Below are positions 35,820-47,516 of a stretch of 64,000 bases of DNA, in pieces (position 1 is the first letter of the stretch; each line of letters starts with the position of its first letter). Both the position numbers and the translations under genes were made by a program. The stretch lies in the NCBI GenBank assembly GCA_008692225.1, contig VICG01000005.1, positions 1,149,001 through 1,213,000 of the forward strand, written 5' to 3'. The stretch is from Monilinia fructicola (taxonomy: Eukaryota; Ascomycota; Leotiomycetes; Helotiales; Sclerotiniaceae). The notes beneath the pieces were generated by a model, which saw only the letters and a list, made by a program, of their open reading frames with translations, searched no databases and had not been told where the DNA came from.

Positions 35820-36440
35820 ATGCCTCTCATAAACGAAATCCACGAGTCTCTCCCATACATCGACGCTGAGCCCACACCTGCCGAACGCGCCGCTGCCGAA
35901 TCCCTCATAGCAACCTACCTCGAACCCAGCTCAACATCCACGCCGCACCCCTCTCTTCCATCTCTCTTACCCTCCAACCTCTCACCTGCCCTCACTACCG
36001 AACACAACCGCATATCCTCCTCCACCCCTCCACCCCCTCTGAAAGCCATCGACCTAACACGCTACGAAACACTTTCCCCCTCGGAATCATCCCATCAACC
36101 TTCAACCCTCCTCTCCCAAGCCTACACCTCTCAAACCTATCTGAACACGCGTCTGACTAACCTCTCTCTCCTCGATCAATTCGGAAAGAATGCCTGGTTG
36201 ATCGGGAATGCGCAGTTGGAAGATATATTAAAGGGGTTGGAGAGGGAAGTGGCGGCGAAGAAAGATGAGATTGATCTTGTGGTGATTGAAAGGAAAAATG
36301 CACAGGAGGCGGCGGAGGCGGAGATTAGGGGATTGGAGGAGGGGTGGAAGAAAGGGGTGGGAAGGGTGTTGGAGACCGAGGTAGCGGCTGAGGCTGTTAG
36401 GAGGGAGATTCTGGAGAGGAGAAGGGCAGGCGCTAGTTGA
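35820..36440 (+). CDS. SPF27: Pre-mRNA-splicing factor SPF27/BCAS2 homologue (Prp19 complex)
   Basis: Small structural subunit of the Prp19/NineTeen complex (Cwf7 in fission yeast, Snt309-related), needed for spliceosome activation. A single exon of 206 aa starts MPLINEIHESLPYIDAEPTP. The LPYID block near the start and the C-terminal coiled coil (QLEDILKGLEREVAAKKDEI, then VIERKNAQEAAEAEIRGLEE) match the BCAS2 family layout, as does the length. The middle is a Ser/Pro/Thr-rich linker typical of filamentous fungi. The first half uses C-ending codons heavily and the second half G/purine-rich codons, giving a sharp strand-composition switch near 36180. The identity rests on the N-terminal block and overall architecture. 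Confidence 0.8.
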   Translation: MPLINEIHESLPYIDAEPTPAERAAAESLIATYLEPSSTSTPHPSLPSLLPSNLSPALTTEHNRISSSTPPPPLKAIDLTRYETLSPSESSHQPSTLLSQAYTSQTYLNTRLTNLSLLDQFGKNAWLIGNAQLEDILKGLEREVAAKKDEIDLVVIERKNAQEAAEAEIRGLEEGWKKGVGRVLETEVAAEAVRREILERRRAGAS

Positions 36441-36851
36441 TTATGAATTGGCGTTTTTTAGTGCCTGGGAAGAGGAAAGGGAAATGATGGTGAGATTGTT
36501 AGGTTTTGATTGGCAACAACTATTCAGTATCTGAATGGCAAAGGGACCGATCAAGGATACAGCTCAGTCTAGCGTTCTTATTCACGGTCTTGGTATCATT
36601 GGGATTGCATCATAAAATTAAAATTGAGGCGTTGGGATAAAAGATGCACGGTGTAGAACCAATTAGCAATTGAAACAAGTAACGCTAACAGCTTCCATAA
36701 TACAACTGCAAAGTGATTGATAATCTGACTCTTGTCTGCATCTCAGGTATTGCCCACAAACCCTAGTCCATTTGATCCTCTCATGAACGAACGTAACCTG
36801 TATCTGAACGCCATCAAGTAAATGAATCCATCCCAATCCAACAGTGCTTCT
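36441..36851. other. Convergent 3' region, no gene seen
   Basis: 411 bp between the SPF27 stop and the stop of the PKA regulatory subunit gene. No repeats or coding frame are seen. Confidence 0.5.
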
Positions 36852-38297
36852 TCACTTCTGGTGAAGTGGGTCAATGCTCTCCAGACTTTCATATTTGGTT
36901 CTTCTCATGATACTCTCCACAGGTCCTAATAACCTCTGGAAGCCGTTTTTGCCAAGAGTCGCAACCTTTACCTCGGTTTTGCTAACAACACTGGCGGCTC
37001 GGGGCGCATCATTCAACAATGCCAACTCGCCGAAATAGTCACCCTTGTGATATGATTTCACTGGGTTATCTACGCCACGCTTGTATGCTTCGGCCTCTCC
37101 ACTCTCCAGAAGATAGAATGCTTCTCCGGCATCCCCTTCGGTTATGATCGAAGTACCCGGAGGGTACTTCTGCGTCTCCAAAGCATCGGCAATTTTTGAT
37201 CTTTCATAACGCGTGAGGGTTGAGAGAAGGGGTACTTCTTCGAGGAAACTTTCGTAGAGACGACGGCGCTGGAATGTCGAATCCATGAGAATTCGGCGGA
37301 AAGTGATACGATCCAAAGCCCAGAGAGTGCAAGATCCTTCGGCAGATATTACTGTGGCTGCTCTGGGGGCGTTGTACATCAGGGCGAGTTCGCCAAAAGA
37401 TCCACCGGGCTCGATGGTAGCTACTTTGGTCCCGAGACCATCAGGACCTGGTTGCAGTGAGCCGGAGGCGTTGACATGTACGTCGAAAGAGCCTTTCTCT
37501 ACTACATAAAAGAAATCACCTTGGTCACCTTGTGTGATGACCTGGGGAGAGTTAGTGGGGTTCAAAACGTAGAACAAATGGATTTGCACATACCTTGATA
37601 CCAACAGCGGGAATTGGCTTCTCTACGAGGGCACCCAGAACTTGAGCGCTTTGTTCGTCATCAAGATGACTGAATAGAAAGTTGCCAGAAATCGATTTCT
37701 TCAAGCGTGCTACTTGCTCTTGTGTTTTATGATGATATGGTGGAGACCAGTTGTCGTTGGATGAGGCCGTCGGGTTGAGAGATTCGGCCGAAACAGAAGT
37801 GCGCCTTCCCATGCCATAATGTTCGGGGAATCCCCCGCTCGCAGGTTTGAAGGAAGATGGTGGGAAGGCTCCGCCAGTGGCATCTCCCCCAAATGAAGCT
37901 CCAAATGAAGGGATATCTCTCGAGACTCCAAGCTGGGGTGATGAAGGTGACTTGAATTTAATAGCATCATCCTCGTCCTCCTCTTCGACTTTCGTAATGG
38001 TGCCGGAACTAGCCTGTTCATGCCCTATGCCACTTCCATCACCACCAAAAGGGTTGAGATTGGATCCAAGCCGTCCAGGGAAGGTGTTACTAGCCATGTT
38101 TGGGCGATTTGGGGCTCCGGGCGATACGGAACGATATGATCTATTGCGAGACGACGTAAGGAAACCTGCGCGCGCTCCGTTTCTAGGCGTCGACTAAAAT
38201 AATTGGCACAAAATTGTAGGACATCAGTCGGTTGAGAGCTGCGAATTTCTTGACTGAGTGACTCTATTTCAGTCAAGTACGCCGACGGTAGGGACAT
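36852..38297 (-). CDS. BCY1: cAMP-dependent protein kinase regulatory subunit, frameshifted in this sequence
   Basis: Binds and inhibits the PKA catalytic subunit until cAMP releases it. Exons 38297-37594 and 37541-36852 (52-bp intron). The N-terminal docking domain is MSLPSAYLTEIESLSQEI followed by QPTDVLQFCANYFSRRLETE. The pseudosubstrate is GRRTSVSAESL (RRxS, so substrate-like type II). Two cyclic-nucleotide-binding domains follow, each with a phosphate-binding cassette: GGSFGELALMYNAPRAATV and GDYFGELALLNDAPRAASV. The docking domain and the rest are in different frames. The break is in a GCGCGCGC tract (38168-38175), two nucleotides too long for the frame. Two bases fewer would give 463 aa. 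A 38-nt GT...AG stretch at about 38091-38128 could also restore frame but is too short for a normal intron and removes the expected linker. Confidence 0.9.
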
Positions 38298-39444
38298 TCG
38301 ATCTGATCGTGGGTGGTGAACAGCTCAATTCTTTGTTTGTAGACAGTGAACATGCATAAAATTGCGATAGAGTAATCGAGTGAATCGAGAATAGGATTCC
38401 ACAGAGAATGCGGGGGGAGAAGTAAGGAATCGGTTGACAGATCAAAGTTGATGTAATCTATATGAAGAGGAAAGAATTTAGTGAAGGTTCATGAGAAGTT
38501 GTGTATGATGAAAGAGGATGATGAGTGTGAAGGTACAGGAAGCAAGTACCGAGAATATGTCAAGTCGAGAGAGCGTAGATGAAAATGAATTGATGATGTA
38601 CTAAGCACTCATAACAACACCTTCCTTTTGCACAAACCAAACTTCAATGAATACTCGTGCTGGAATGAGAGAACTGGATGAAGGTGGAGTCAAGGCAAGG
38701 GAATAATAATCAATAACCTACCAGGTCCTTCTCGAAGCAGTTGAGCTTTGATTTCGAGTCCGTCCTCTATATTTGGATGGAGACTCTAGTGAGGTCGGGC
38801 GAAGTCAAGTCAAGTGAATCCAAGTCAAGTCAAGTCAAGTAAGGTAAAGTAAAGTTAAAGTGGGAAATGAAGTTGTATAAATTGAGGAAGATGAAAGGAT
38901 GATTGAATAATAGAGTGATAGAGTGATAGAATATTTTGAAAATAGGAAGTTATTCGGGAGAAGGAAGGAAGGTAGGTTGAAAGGTTGAAAGGTTGAAAGG
39001 TAAAAGGTAAAAGGCAAAAGGTGAAAGGTAAGGTGAAAGGTATGTTGGTAGGACTGGGAGGAAGGTACTAGGTATCTAGTAGGTATCACTCGCTCTCTGA
39101 TCGACGAGGGGAGGGGGATGGCAAAGCTTGCCTAACCCGTAACGTAAGACCTTCTCGCTTGGATGTGGGGAAGAAAGGAAGCGGTAGTGAGATGGAATCA
39201 AATTGATTGGATTTTGAAGCTTCTATGAAAGGTTCGAGAAGAAACCTAGAAGGAATCGAAACAATCTGGAGGAAGGAAGGTGATGATGGATGGATGGATG
39301 GGTGGATGGATGAATGGATGGATGGATGGATAGTTAAACTGATGAAGAGTTTGGTTGTGACGAAGTTAATTAATTGCGTTATGTTTGAATGGAGGGATGG
39401 AGAGAGGTATGTAGGTAGATATGTATAGGTAGGTATATGTGTAG

Positions 39445-39489
<45 letters not shown>

Positions 39490-42400
39490 ATAGCGCTTAG
39501 CCAGCTGGGTAAAGGAGGATTGATCTTGATGATCTTGTTGATGATGAACCACAGATGTCGAGTTTAGCAACAAAATGTTTATATGTGAGGAAAAGGGTTG
39601 ATAGCTGGAATATATATAGTACTCTGTAGATATTAGACAGACACATTCCTTACACCTCCTATTACATATAGAAAAAGCAAAAAAGAATATGAGACCAAGC
39701 TGCGTGCAAGTGAGTAAGGACTTTCATTTCCATACGTTCCTAGGTAGCTTTTAAATATCACTCAGACATTTGAATGGTGGTGGATTTACAACAAACAAAG
39801 ACTGCCCAAGTGTCTGTCTCCAGCTATATACCTAGGTAAAAGGAGCTCTCTGGTCAATCGCAGGGCGGTATCTAGCTGGGTCGGGTAGCTTGGGAGGCAT
39901 CTCCTTATGATTGTGAGATTAGTCCAAGTGAGATGGCCTAGTAGTATTGAGAGTACCTAGGTACTTGTAATTACTAAGGGTTATTATATTAAAGTGTGAA
40001 AGGTATTTATTTTCCTTCAAGATTTGATTGAGACAAAGAACCATAACAAGCTCAATTTCCGATTGTTTGCAACATCTAAATTTGATGAGTAATATAGAGA
40101 CAACATGAGAAAGGAAGTTTATTCTTTGTAGAGAGGTAGCGGATGGGTAGGTAGGTAAGTGGGTGGATGGGTGAGTAGCTGGAGGTAGGTAGGTGGGTAG
40201 GTAGGTAGGCAGGCAGGCAGATAGGTAGGGAGCTGAAGGTAGATGTCAACTTGGAAGTATGATGAGATCTTATATACGCGTCTCTATGTACTCGTCGTGT
40301 AGCTCAGCTCAGCTCAGCTCAGCTCAGCTCAACTTGATATCCTGTGATTGGAATACTGTAAAATCTATGAGTACTACTATAATGGATGATAGGTTAATAA
40401 ACGTATCTTGTATTCAAGATGCTCTTGTAAATAGGAACATTCGCTTAGAACCTACTATATAATACAGAATGAATGATAAAGATAAAGTGTAAGAATAAAA
40501 GACGAATAATACTCAGATGGGTAAGGAATTCTTTGTTGAGTTTGCCTACTCTAATGAATATATGATAGATTAGATCATACTTGTAAAGAATATATATATC
40601 TAACTACCTAACTATCTACCTAACTAACTACCTACCTAACTACCTACCTAAACTACCTACCTACGTACCCATCTACCCATCTACCCATCTACAAAGCAAA
40701 CGTCGACATTAGTATCTATCTATATAGCTAGGTAAGACCTTGTATATCTATATACATGCCTACCGAGGTACAAGTAAGTACCTAGGGACGTGAATACCTA
40801 CCTGATCATCAACTTTTAACTCAAGTGATTAATAAGATGAAGATAAACATTTCAACAGATGATTTACATTGACTCGGTATCCATAGATACCTGGAGATAT
40901 GCTCCATCCGTTCGTTGTTCCATTCTAGAAGCCGCCCAGATGATATTTGTAATATGTTGGTTGGGTTGAAAAGGTTAATGAATACTGTAAGGGGTTTAAA
41001 AGACGTCATAGCCAAAAAGTGAACATGAACAAGGGGGGAAGGCTTTCTGGTTCATTACAGTAAGTAATTACGCGTGATTGATTTCATCATGTAGGTAGTG
41101 GAAGAAAGAAAAGAAGAAAGAAAGAAAGAAAGAAAGAGTCAATCTTCAATATTTCAATCATCCAGAGATCAATCATCAATCGTTAATCACCAATCGTAAA
41201 TCACCTACCTTTATAGTAACCTAGGTATCTGTAAATAGCCCTGGAGAGCTCATCATTAGATCTTGACAATACTCGAGTAAAAGGGTGACAATTGAAGCTC
41301 AAGATGCTGTGCATGCTCACGTGAGGTAGGTGCTACTTACTGTACTGCAACTACCCGTGGACAGCCGTAACCTTGTAATTCGAGGTCATGTCATGTAATT
41401 AATCTATTACTCGTACTATAATTAACAAGCTTTCAAGGTTCACCGGGCATCACTGTACAATCTTGATAAGGAAATTAAACCTTCCTAGCCAAGTTGCAGT
41501 ACTCTGTACAGTACAATGCACAATTTGATCCCTACGCACTGTACAGTACTGTACTGTCTTGTACAACCTGGAAGACCCCGCAATAAGAAGGCGAAGGCAG
41601 TTGAATTCTCTAGATCCATGGATAGGAATGTATGCAAAGGCACATTACTGTATCAACTGGAACCTGCTAGCAACCCGTGGACCTTACAAGTAATGATGAT
41701 GAAGATATAAGATGACGGTAAAAGCAGCATCATCATCACTTTACGGAGTACGGAGTACAGTACATACCTAGGTACCCGTGGACGTTCGAGAATCGAGAAG
41801 CGAGACATCCATCCATAGAGTCGACAGTACTATATAAAATATCCATCCATTTATTCATCCTCTCACCCACTCACCCACTCATCCACTCATCCACCCATCC
41901 ACTCATTCATTCATCCACTCATCCACTCATCCACTCATCTACATCCATCCTTCGATCATCACACCCTAATGTTCCTTGACTCGGTTGCCCCTTCATCAAA
42001 AGAGCTTTGACCAAGCTTTGAACCTTGTAATTTCAAGTGTACCGGCATTTGGTCCTTTTACCCCCTTTCATCATCTAATTAATGATAAACACTATCTGAG
42101 CAAACGGTAATGGATTCAAGTGGAAACTTGGAAGCCATCAGGTATGTTGAAGTACTATTATTATTATCGGAGTATTGGAAAGTGAGGGTGAGTGAGGGTG
42201 AGAGAGAATGAAGGGGAATGATTATATGAATATATGATTATATAATATGTTCAAGTGGCAGTATACATTTTATCCATCTTGCACCTAAGATTATAGAAAG
42301 AAATAAGACTAATAAATGGTGTATAAACAAAGATGAGATTATATATATATATATATATATATATATTCTAGAGTAGATATACTCTGATATTTTGATACCC

Positions 42401-42682
42401 AACTTTAAATTACTTATAGGTACCGAGCCACTTTTAAGGAGATGAATACTCTATAGATATCTACTAATAATAGTAGAGTAAATAAAGTAAATGAATAAAG
42501 AGATAAATATAATATATTCTTCTTCTTTTTTTAAGATTTTATACTATTTAAGTTACTACTATATACACTTAAAACCTTAATAGAAGAATCTAATAATTAA
42601 ATAAAATTATATTTACTTACTTACTTACGTACTTATTTATATAACCTAATTATATTCTAGTTTTATAAGTAACTACCTAGTA

Positions 42683-42716
<34 letters not shown>

Positions 42717-42789
42717 GGAAATAAATACGATATTTATACTCTTAATATACATCTAATAATACTTATATTTACACGCTTATATATTATAT

Positions 42790-42912
42790 ATTTATATATA
42801 TTTATATACTTATATACTTATATACTTATATACTTATATACTTATATACTTATATACTTATATACTTATATACTTATATACTTATATACTTATATACTTA
42901 TATACTTATACT
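42790..42912. repeat. TATACTTA minisatellite (8-bp unit)
   Basis: About 14 nearly perfect tandem copies of the 8-bp unit TATACTTA. No flanking gene. A simple satellite, expected to vary between strains. Confidence 0.8.
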
Positions 42913-43675
42913 ATATATATATTTAAAAACTCATATATTTAAAAACTCATATATCTATTAATTATAATTCTTTATTCATTTACATATTTATATATTTATA
43001 TATTCACATATTCCCGAGGTCATATATACAAAAAGCACATCTATCTACCTTCCTACTTACAACTAACTACCTACTTTTGCTCAACTAATAATCTACCTAC
43101 CTACCTATTACTATTACTATTATCTACCTACTACCTCTCTAAGTAATCACATCATCTCTTCCACTTGAATTGATCTCTTCTTTACCTGCCTAGTAATCTT
43201 TCTAATCATTCTAACCTTTTTCATCTTTCCTACCTTTCTTACCTTTCTTACCTTTCTTACCTTTCTTACTGGTAATCTTCACACTTCTTCCCTTTCTAAC
43301 TTTTCTCAATCCAACCTCCTTCGATTTATTAAAAGCTCTCTTTTGCACATCTCTATGGTATAAAACAAAAGAAGACAAAGATTCCATGTTCCTACAAGTA
43401 CAAGTCAATATTCATCCTTTAATTCACTACCTACTCCTGCTACTATTAATAAACTAAGACTCGCATCATTTTGGAAAGCAAAATTTGATCAAATCAGTTT
43501 CTTATCGGTCGATACTGTTGGTATATTGGAATTGGATATTAGATATTAGATATCTTTCTTATCGAGAAACAATTTAACATAGAAGATCTTTTCTGCCAGA
43601 TCCAAATCTCCTCCTACCCATCTACTCTACTACGGTACTCTGCTCTCGACTACCTGCTCTCTACTCCTCTACTCC

Positions 43676-43750
43676 TCTACTCCTCTACTCTACTCTCTAC
43701 TCTCTACTCTCTACTCTCTACTCTCTACTCTCTACTCTCTACTCTCTACT
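43676..43750. repeat. CTCTCTA heptamer tract
   Basis: About ten tandem copies of the 7-bp unit CTCTCTA. A second heptamer tract (CTTTACT, about five copies) follows at 43928-43967. Both are C/T-only on the plus strand and lie within 550 bp of the CBM48 gene start, so they probably fall in its promoter or 5' leader. Confidence 0.75.
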
Positions 43751-44063
43751 GCATCATCCCTCCTACTCTCCAGCTACTGCCTGTAACCCGCATTGAACTG
43801 TTTTGCGCCAGTCCAAGATAATTTCCGACGCCAACTTCTTCCTACAACACTTCACACTTCACAACTTCACACTTCCCAGTTTGATTTAATCATTCAACCT
43901 AAAATCTTTCTTCTCTAATTACCCTCGACTCTTTACTCTTTACTCTTTACTCTTTACTCTTTACTCTCCACTCTCCACCCTCCACCCTCCACCCTCTCCA
44001 CCTTCCACTCTCTTCCTCTCTGCCTCTTTCTTTCTCAAAAATAACAATATATCTTCTTTTTAA

Positions 44064-44104
<41 letters not shown>

Positions 44105-44211
44105 TATCATAATCATCATAATCATCATCCTCCGTCTCCTCCTCGACAACCTAGCTTCTTATCCACCCAACTCTTCCCGTTTGCTAAGTACCCTTTTTAC
44201 CCCCTTCAAAA

Positions 44212-47200
44212 ATGGGAAGCTTTGTTTTTCAAATGGTAAGTTTTTCAATATTCATATCCTTCGGGTCTTTGCAGACAGGCCATCATTGTCATCATCATCA
44301 ATATCATCATCATCATCATCACCATCATCATTATCATTATCATTATTGGCGACAGCAGTCTCATTGCCCATTGCCCATGGTTCATTATTCATTGTTCATT
44401 CCTACCCAATGAATGGATTTGAAAATACAAAGCCATGGGATGGATGGCTTCTCTTTGCCTGCATTTCAATCTTGATTTGTATGCGACATGTGCAACTTTG
44501 CGCAACGTCAAAATGGCGATGATGATTTTGACAATGGCGCAATCATCAATTAACTTGTCTTGTCAAAGTTGAACATGCTTCAATCGCTAACAAGCTTTTT
44601 TCTTAGGGAGCATCCCGCTGAAGAGGTCTTTGTGACTGGAACATTCGACAACTGGTCCAAAAGCGAAAAATTGGAAAGGGTTGGTGATGTCTTCAAAAAG
44701 GACGTTCAACTTGCCAATGCTGGGGAAAAGATTTACTACAAGGTGAGCTGAAACAATAAACCATGATTTGGACTGCATGTTTGGAGATGGTTATCGGCGA
44801 CAAACACAACCGCAATAATAACGACGACAACAACAACAACAACACGACAATGACTGCGATAACAATGGCAAAAGAAAGTTGAATAAAAAGTCTAGGTTGC
44901 CTACCAAATGCGCCTAGTGATTGGAATTCCACTTTCGAAGCATGCGTCAAGTGAGACTTGCAGAGTTTAGCAGATCCTCCACTTATGACGCGCATGCAGT
45001 TGCTTTTTTTTTTTCTTTCCCTACTTGATCAAAAAAGCAACTTTTCTTGGAGAGGTCACAAGTCAAAGTTGGCAATTTTCATCTTCATTTTCATTTCCAT
45101 TTTCAATTCCCTCTATGATCATCAACAGGCCTATTGCTTGTATATTATAATTTTTACATACAACACAAACTAGGTTCTGCCAACCCCGCTTGTTTGTTTA
45201 CTTCAAAAACATGACCTGACCCATCGTCTTTATTTTTTCTCACACCTTTTATTACTCGTAATTGCGAAATCTAATAAATCCTCACAAACTAATTCACCAA
45301 CTCATAGTTCGTCGTCGACGGTAATTGGGTTACAGATCATACCGCTCCTCAAGAGAACGACGCTTCGGGCAATTTAAATAACGTCCTTACAACCGATAGA
45401 ATCGTAAAGCATACACCTGCGACTGCTGGAATCATGTCTGGCGTTGCACCGACCTCAACGACGTCAGAATTGGCAAAGAATGTACCTCTTGAAAAGGAGA
45501 AGGGAAAGGAGAAGTCCCCACTCGACCAAAATGGCTCTTCGGATTTGCCCGGAGCATTCCCTGAAACTCCTGCTGCTGTTGAAACTGGCGATTTTTCTGT
45601 AAATCCTCTCCCTGCTGCAGATGGTGCAGTCAACCCTATCAAACTTGCACCAGGAGAGAAGGTACCAAATCCAAGCTCCTTCACCACCAACAGCATCACT
45701 TCTGGTGTACACGATGATCCTGAACTTGTCGCTGCCGACAAGGCCAAATCCGAAGCAGAGCCTACATTTGGTGTCTCTCCACTTCCCGCTTTCGCGGGTG
45801 CCGTTAACCCCATCAAGGTTGCGCCTGGAGAGAAGATTCCAAAATCAAGCGACTTGACCACCAACAGCATTACTTCAGGTGTGCATGACGATCCCGAACT
45901 TGTCGCCGCAGACAAGGCCAACTCCGAAGCAGAGCCTACATTTGGTGTCTCTCCACTTCCCGCTTTCGCGGGTGCCGTCAACCCCATCAAGGTTGTGCCC
46001 GGAGAGAAGATTCCAAAACCAAGCGACTTGACTACCAACACCATCCATTCAGCTGTTCGTACCGACAAGGAATCGTATGAGAACAGCGGTGCACTTGGCA
46101 ATGCTCCTGTCCTTCCTCCAGTGGTCACGCCTCAGGCCGAGCGGGACCTTACTGGTGCTGGGATTCTCGATTTACCTCCTATTACCAAGAATTTGATCCC
46201 CGAATCAAGCTTGCCATTGGGAGAGGGTGGAGCAGGAACATTTGATGCGAACCCAACCATTCAATCCACCGGTCCTCAAAGCACAACATCAATTCTTGCC
46301 GCCAAGGTCCCACTCGAATCTACAAAGGTGCCAGAGGTAGTCAAGGAGAGTCAAAAGGAGGCAGGATTCGCACCCGAAGCCAGCGCAATTCCGTCCGAAG
46401 TTTCCGAGAAGAGCGCTGTCGAGAAGGAACTCAAAAGAGAGATCAGTGTTGCTCCAACTACTTCCGAGGGGATTGCTGGACAGGGCACAACAAAAACTGA
46501 GAAGGGTGTCACTGCAGGTGAGGCTGCTGCTGCTGTTGGAGCCGCTGCCATTGCTGTTGGAGGTGCTGCCATTGCTGCTGCCGCTACGATCCCAAGTAAG
46601 CTTCCAGAGAGCATAACAAGCATTCCAAGCAACCTTCCAGAAAGCTTGACGAGCAAGCTCCCAGAGTCTGTTCAGCAATCCATCAACGCTATCAACGCCA
46701 CTGGTACTGAGCCTGTTGACCAGACCACTGCAAAGGACACCCCAGAAATTGTTAAAGAGTCCATCGTTGAGTCTGGTCAAAGCTCGGAGGCTGCTGCTAA
46801 TCAAGCAGCTGTTCTCGACAAGAAGGCCGTGGAGAAAGAATTACTGTCCGGAGTTCAGCCTGAGATATCCACTGCCAAGGCCACCCCAGAAATTGTCAAG
46901 GAATCAATTGTCGAGTCGGGTCAAAGCCCAGAGGCTGCTGCTAACGAAGAAGCCGTCCTCGATAAGAAGGCTTTCGAGAAGGAATTGTTATCTGAGATCA
47001 AGCCCGAAACTTCCACCGGTGAACCTGCACCAAAGATTGCCTCTGCAGAAGTTGCTGAGCCTTCCGAATCGGCTGCTCTGCTGCTGCCCCGTCGTCACCA
47101 GTGGAATCGCCTCTGCTGAAATCCCAACCACATCTACTGCTGTTGCCCCCACGGTTACCAGTGGAGTAGAGTCTACAAATGTTCCCAAGATCTCTGAGCC

Positions 47201-47516
47201 AGCACCAACTGAGACAGAGCCAATCAATTCCAGAGATGTTTCACCACACACTACCCTGGCTACCGACAACCCGGCTACCGACAGCCAGACGGCACCAGTT
47301 GACACTAGTGGCTTGGGCTCTACAACAACCCCAGAGCAATCCAGTGCTACTCCAGCCACTCCCGCAAAGGATGGTGCTGCAGTTTCTCCCGCAAAATCTT
47401 CGGCTGAATCTGCCACACCATCAAGCAGTCAAGCCGCAGATTCTGCCGCCGCCGATAAGAAGAAGAAGCGTACCAGCTTCTTCGGAAAGTTGAAGGCGAA
47501 ATTCCACAAAGATTAG
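44212..47516 (+). CDS. CBM48 (AMPK1_CBM) Crp1/Mdg1-like protein, frame breaks in this sequence
   Basis: Yeast relatives Crp1 and Mdg1 bind cruciform DNA or act in the pheromone pathway. The mould protein's role is not established. Exon 1 (44212-44235, MGSFVFQM), exon 2 (44607-44742: HPAEEVFVTGTFDNWSKSEK to NAGEKIYYK) and exon 3 (45308 on: FVVDGNWVTDHTAPQEND) encode one glycogen-binding-like domain of about 85 aa. A long disordered tail follows with two sets of tandem repeats and an Ala-rich segment. The C-terminus is basic (KKKKRTSFFGKLKAKFHKD). Exon 1 and exon 2 join in frame only if CAAATG is one base shorter. The tail frame stops at 47116 (WNRLC), while the family-like C-terminus continues in another frame from about 47090. 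The break is inside GGCTGCTCTGCTGCTGCCCC at 47071-47090. Confidence 0.8.
45632..46060 (+). repeat. 174-bp in-frame tandem repeat in the CBM48 gene
   Basis: Two full copies and a third partial copy of a 58-codon unit, starting at 45632, 45806 and 45980 (NPIKxAPGEKxP, then TTNSITSGVHDDPELVAADK, then EAEPTFGVSPLPAFAGAV). Copies 2 and 3 are nearly identical in DNA, showing recent duplication or conversion. Repeat number probably varies between isolates. Confidence 0.85.
46739..47026 (+). repeat. 144-bp in-frame tandem repeat in the CBM48 gene
   Basis: Two copies of a 48-codon unit starting at 46739 and 46883 (TPEIVKESIVESGQSxEAAA, then VLDKKAxEKELLS). More diverged than the 174-bp repeat. A related single block (VPEVVKESQKEAGFAPEASA, near 46330) suggests older duplications of the same motif. 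Confidence 0.8.

Larger units (their letters stand above)
38298..44211. other. 5.9-kb gene-free region rich in simple repeats
   Basis: Lies between the divergent PKA regulatory subunit and CBM48-protein genes. No frame here looks like a protein. Visible content includes CAAGT repeats (about 38805-38842), GGTTGAAA/GGTAAAA repeats (38975-39010), GATGGATG runs (39285-39335), a TA tract (39450-39482), GTAGGTAG tracts (40140-40230), AGCTC repeats (40300-40328), three TACCTAGGTA palindromes (39829, 39954, 41765), TACGGAGTACGGAGTAC (41742), CCACTCAT repeats (about 41865-41940), TA and TAATAA tracts (42340-42365, 42687-42716), and CAT repeats (44065-44105). Much of the right end is probably the long 5' leader of the CBM48 gene. 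Confidence 0.5.

Noticed and set aside
38091..38128. 38-nt GT...AG intron restoring the PKA regulatory subunit frame
   Set aside because: Too short, with no good branch site, and it would leave a non-family linker sequence; an extra GC unit explains the break better.
5912..38297. A lipid-metabolism gene cluster (ECT1, NEM1, ceramidase)
   Set aside because: The genes are far apart, in mixed orientation and separated by unrelated housekeeping genes.
39086..39573. Minus-strand frames of 64-133 codons
   Set aside because: They run through TA and GATG repeats and show Ile-Tyr and Ser-Ile-His-Pro low complexity only.
42790..43967. CRISPR-like spaced repeats
   Set aside because: The units are contiguous minisatellites without unique spacers, in a eukaryotic context.
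45349..46128. 259-codon minus-strand frame
   Set aside because: Antisense shadow of the repeat-bearing exon of the CBM48 gene; its own repeats mirror the 174-bp sense repeats.
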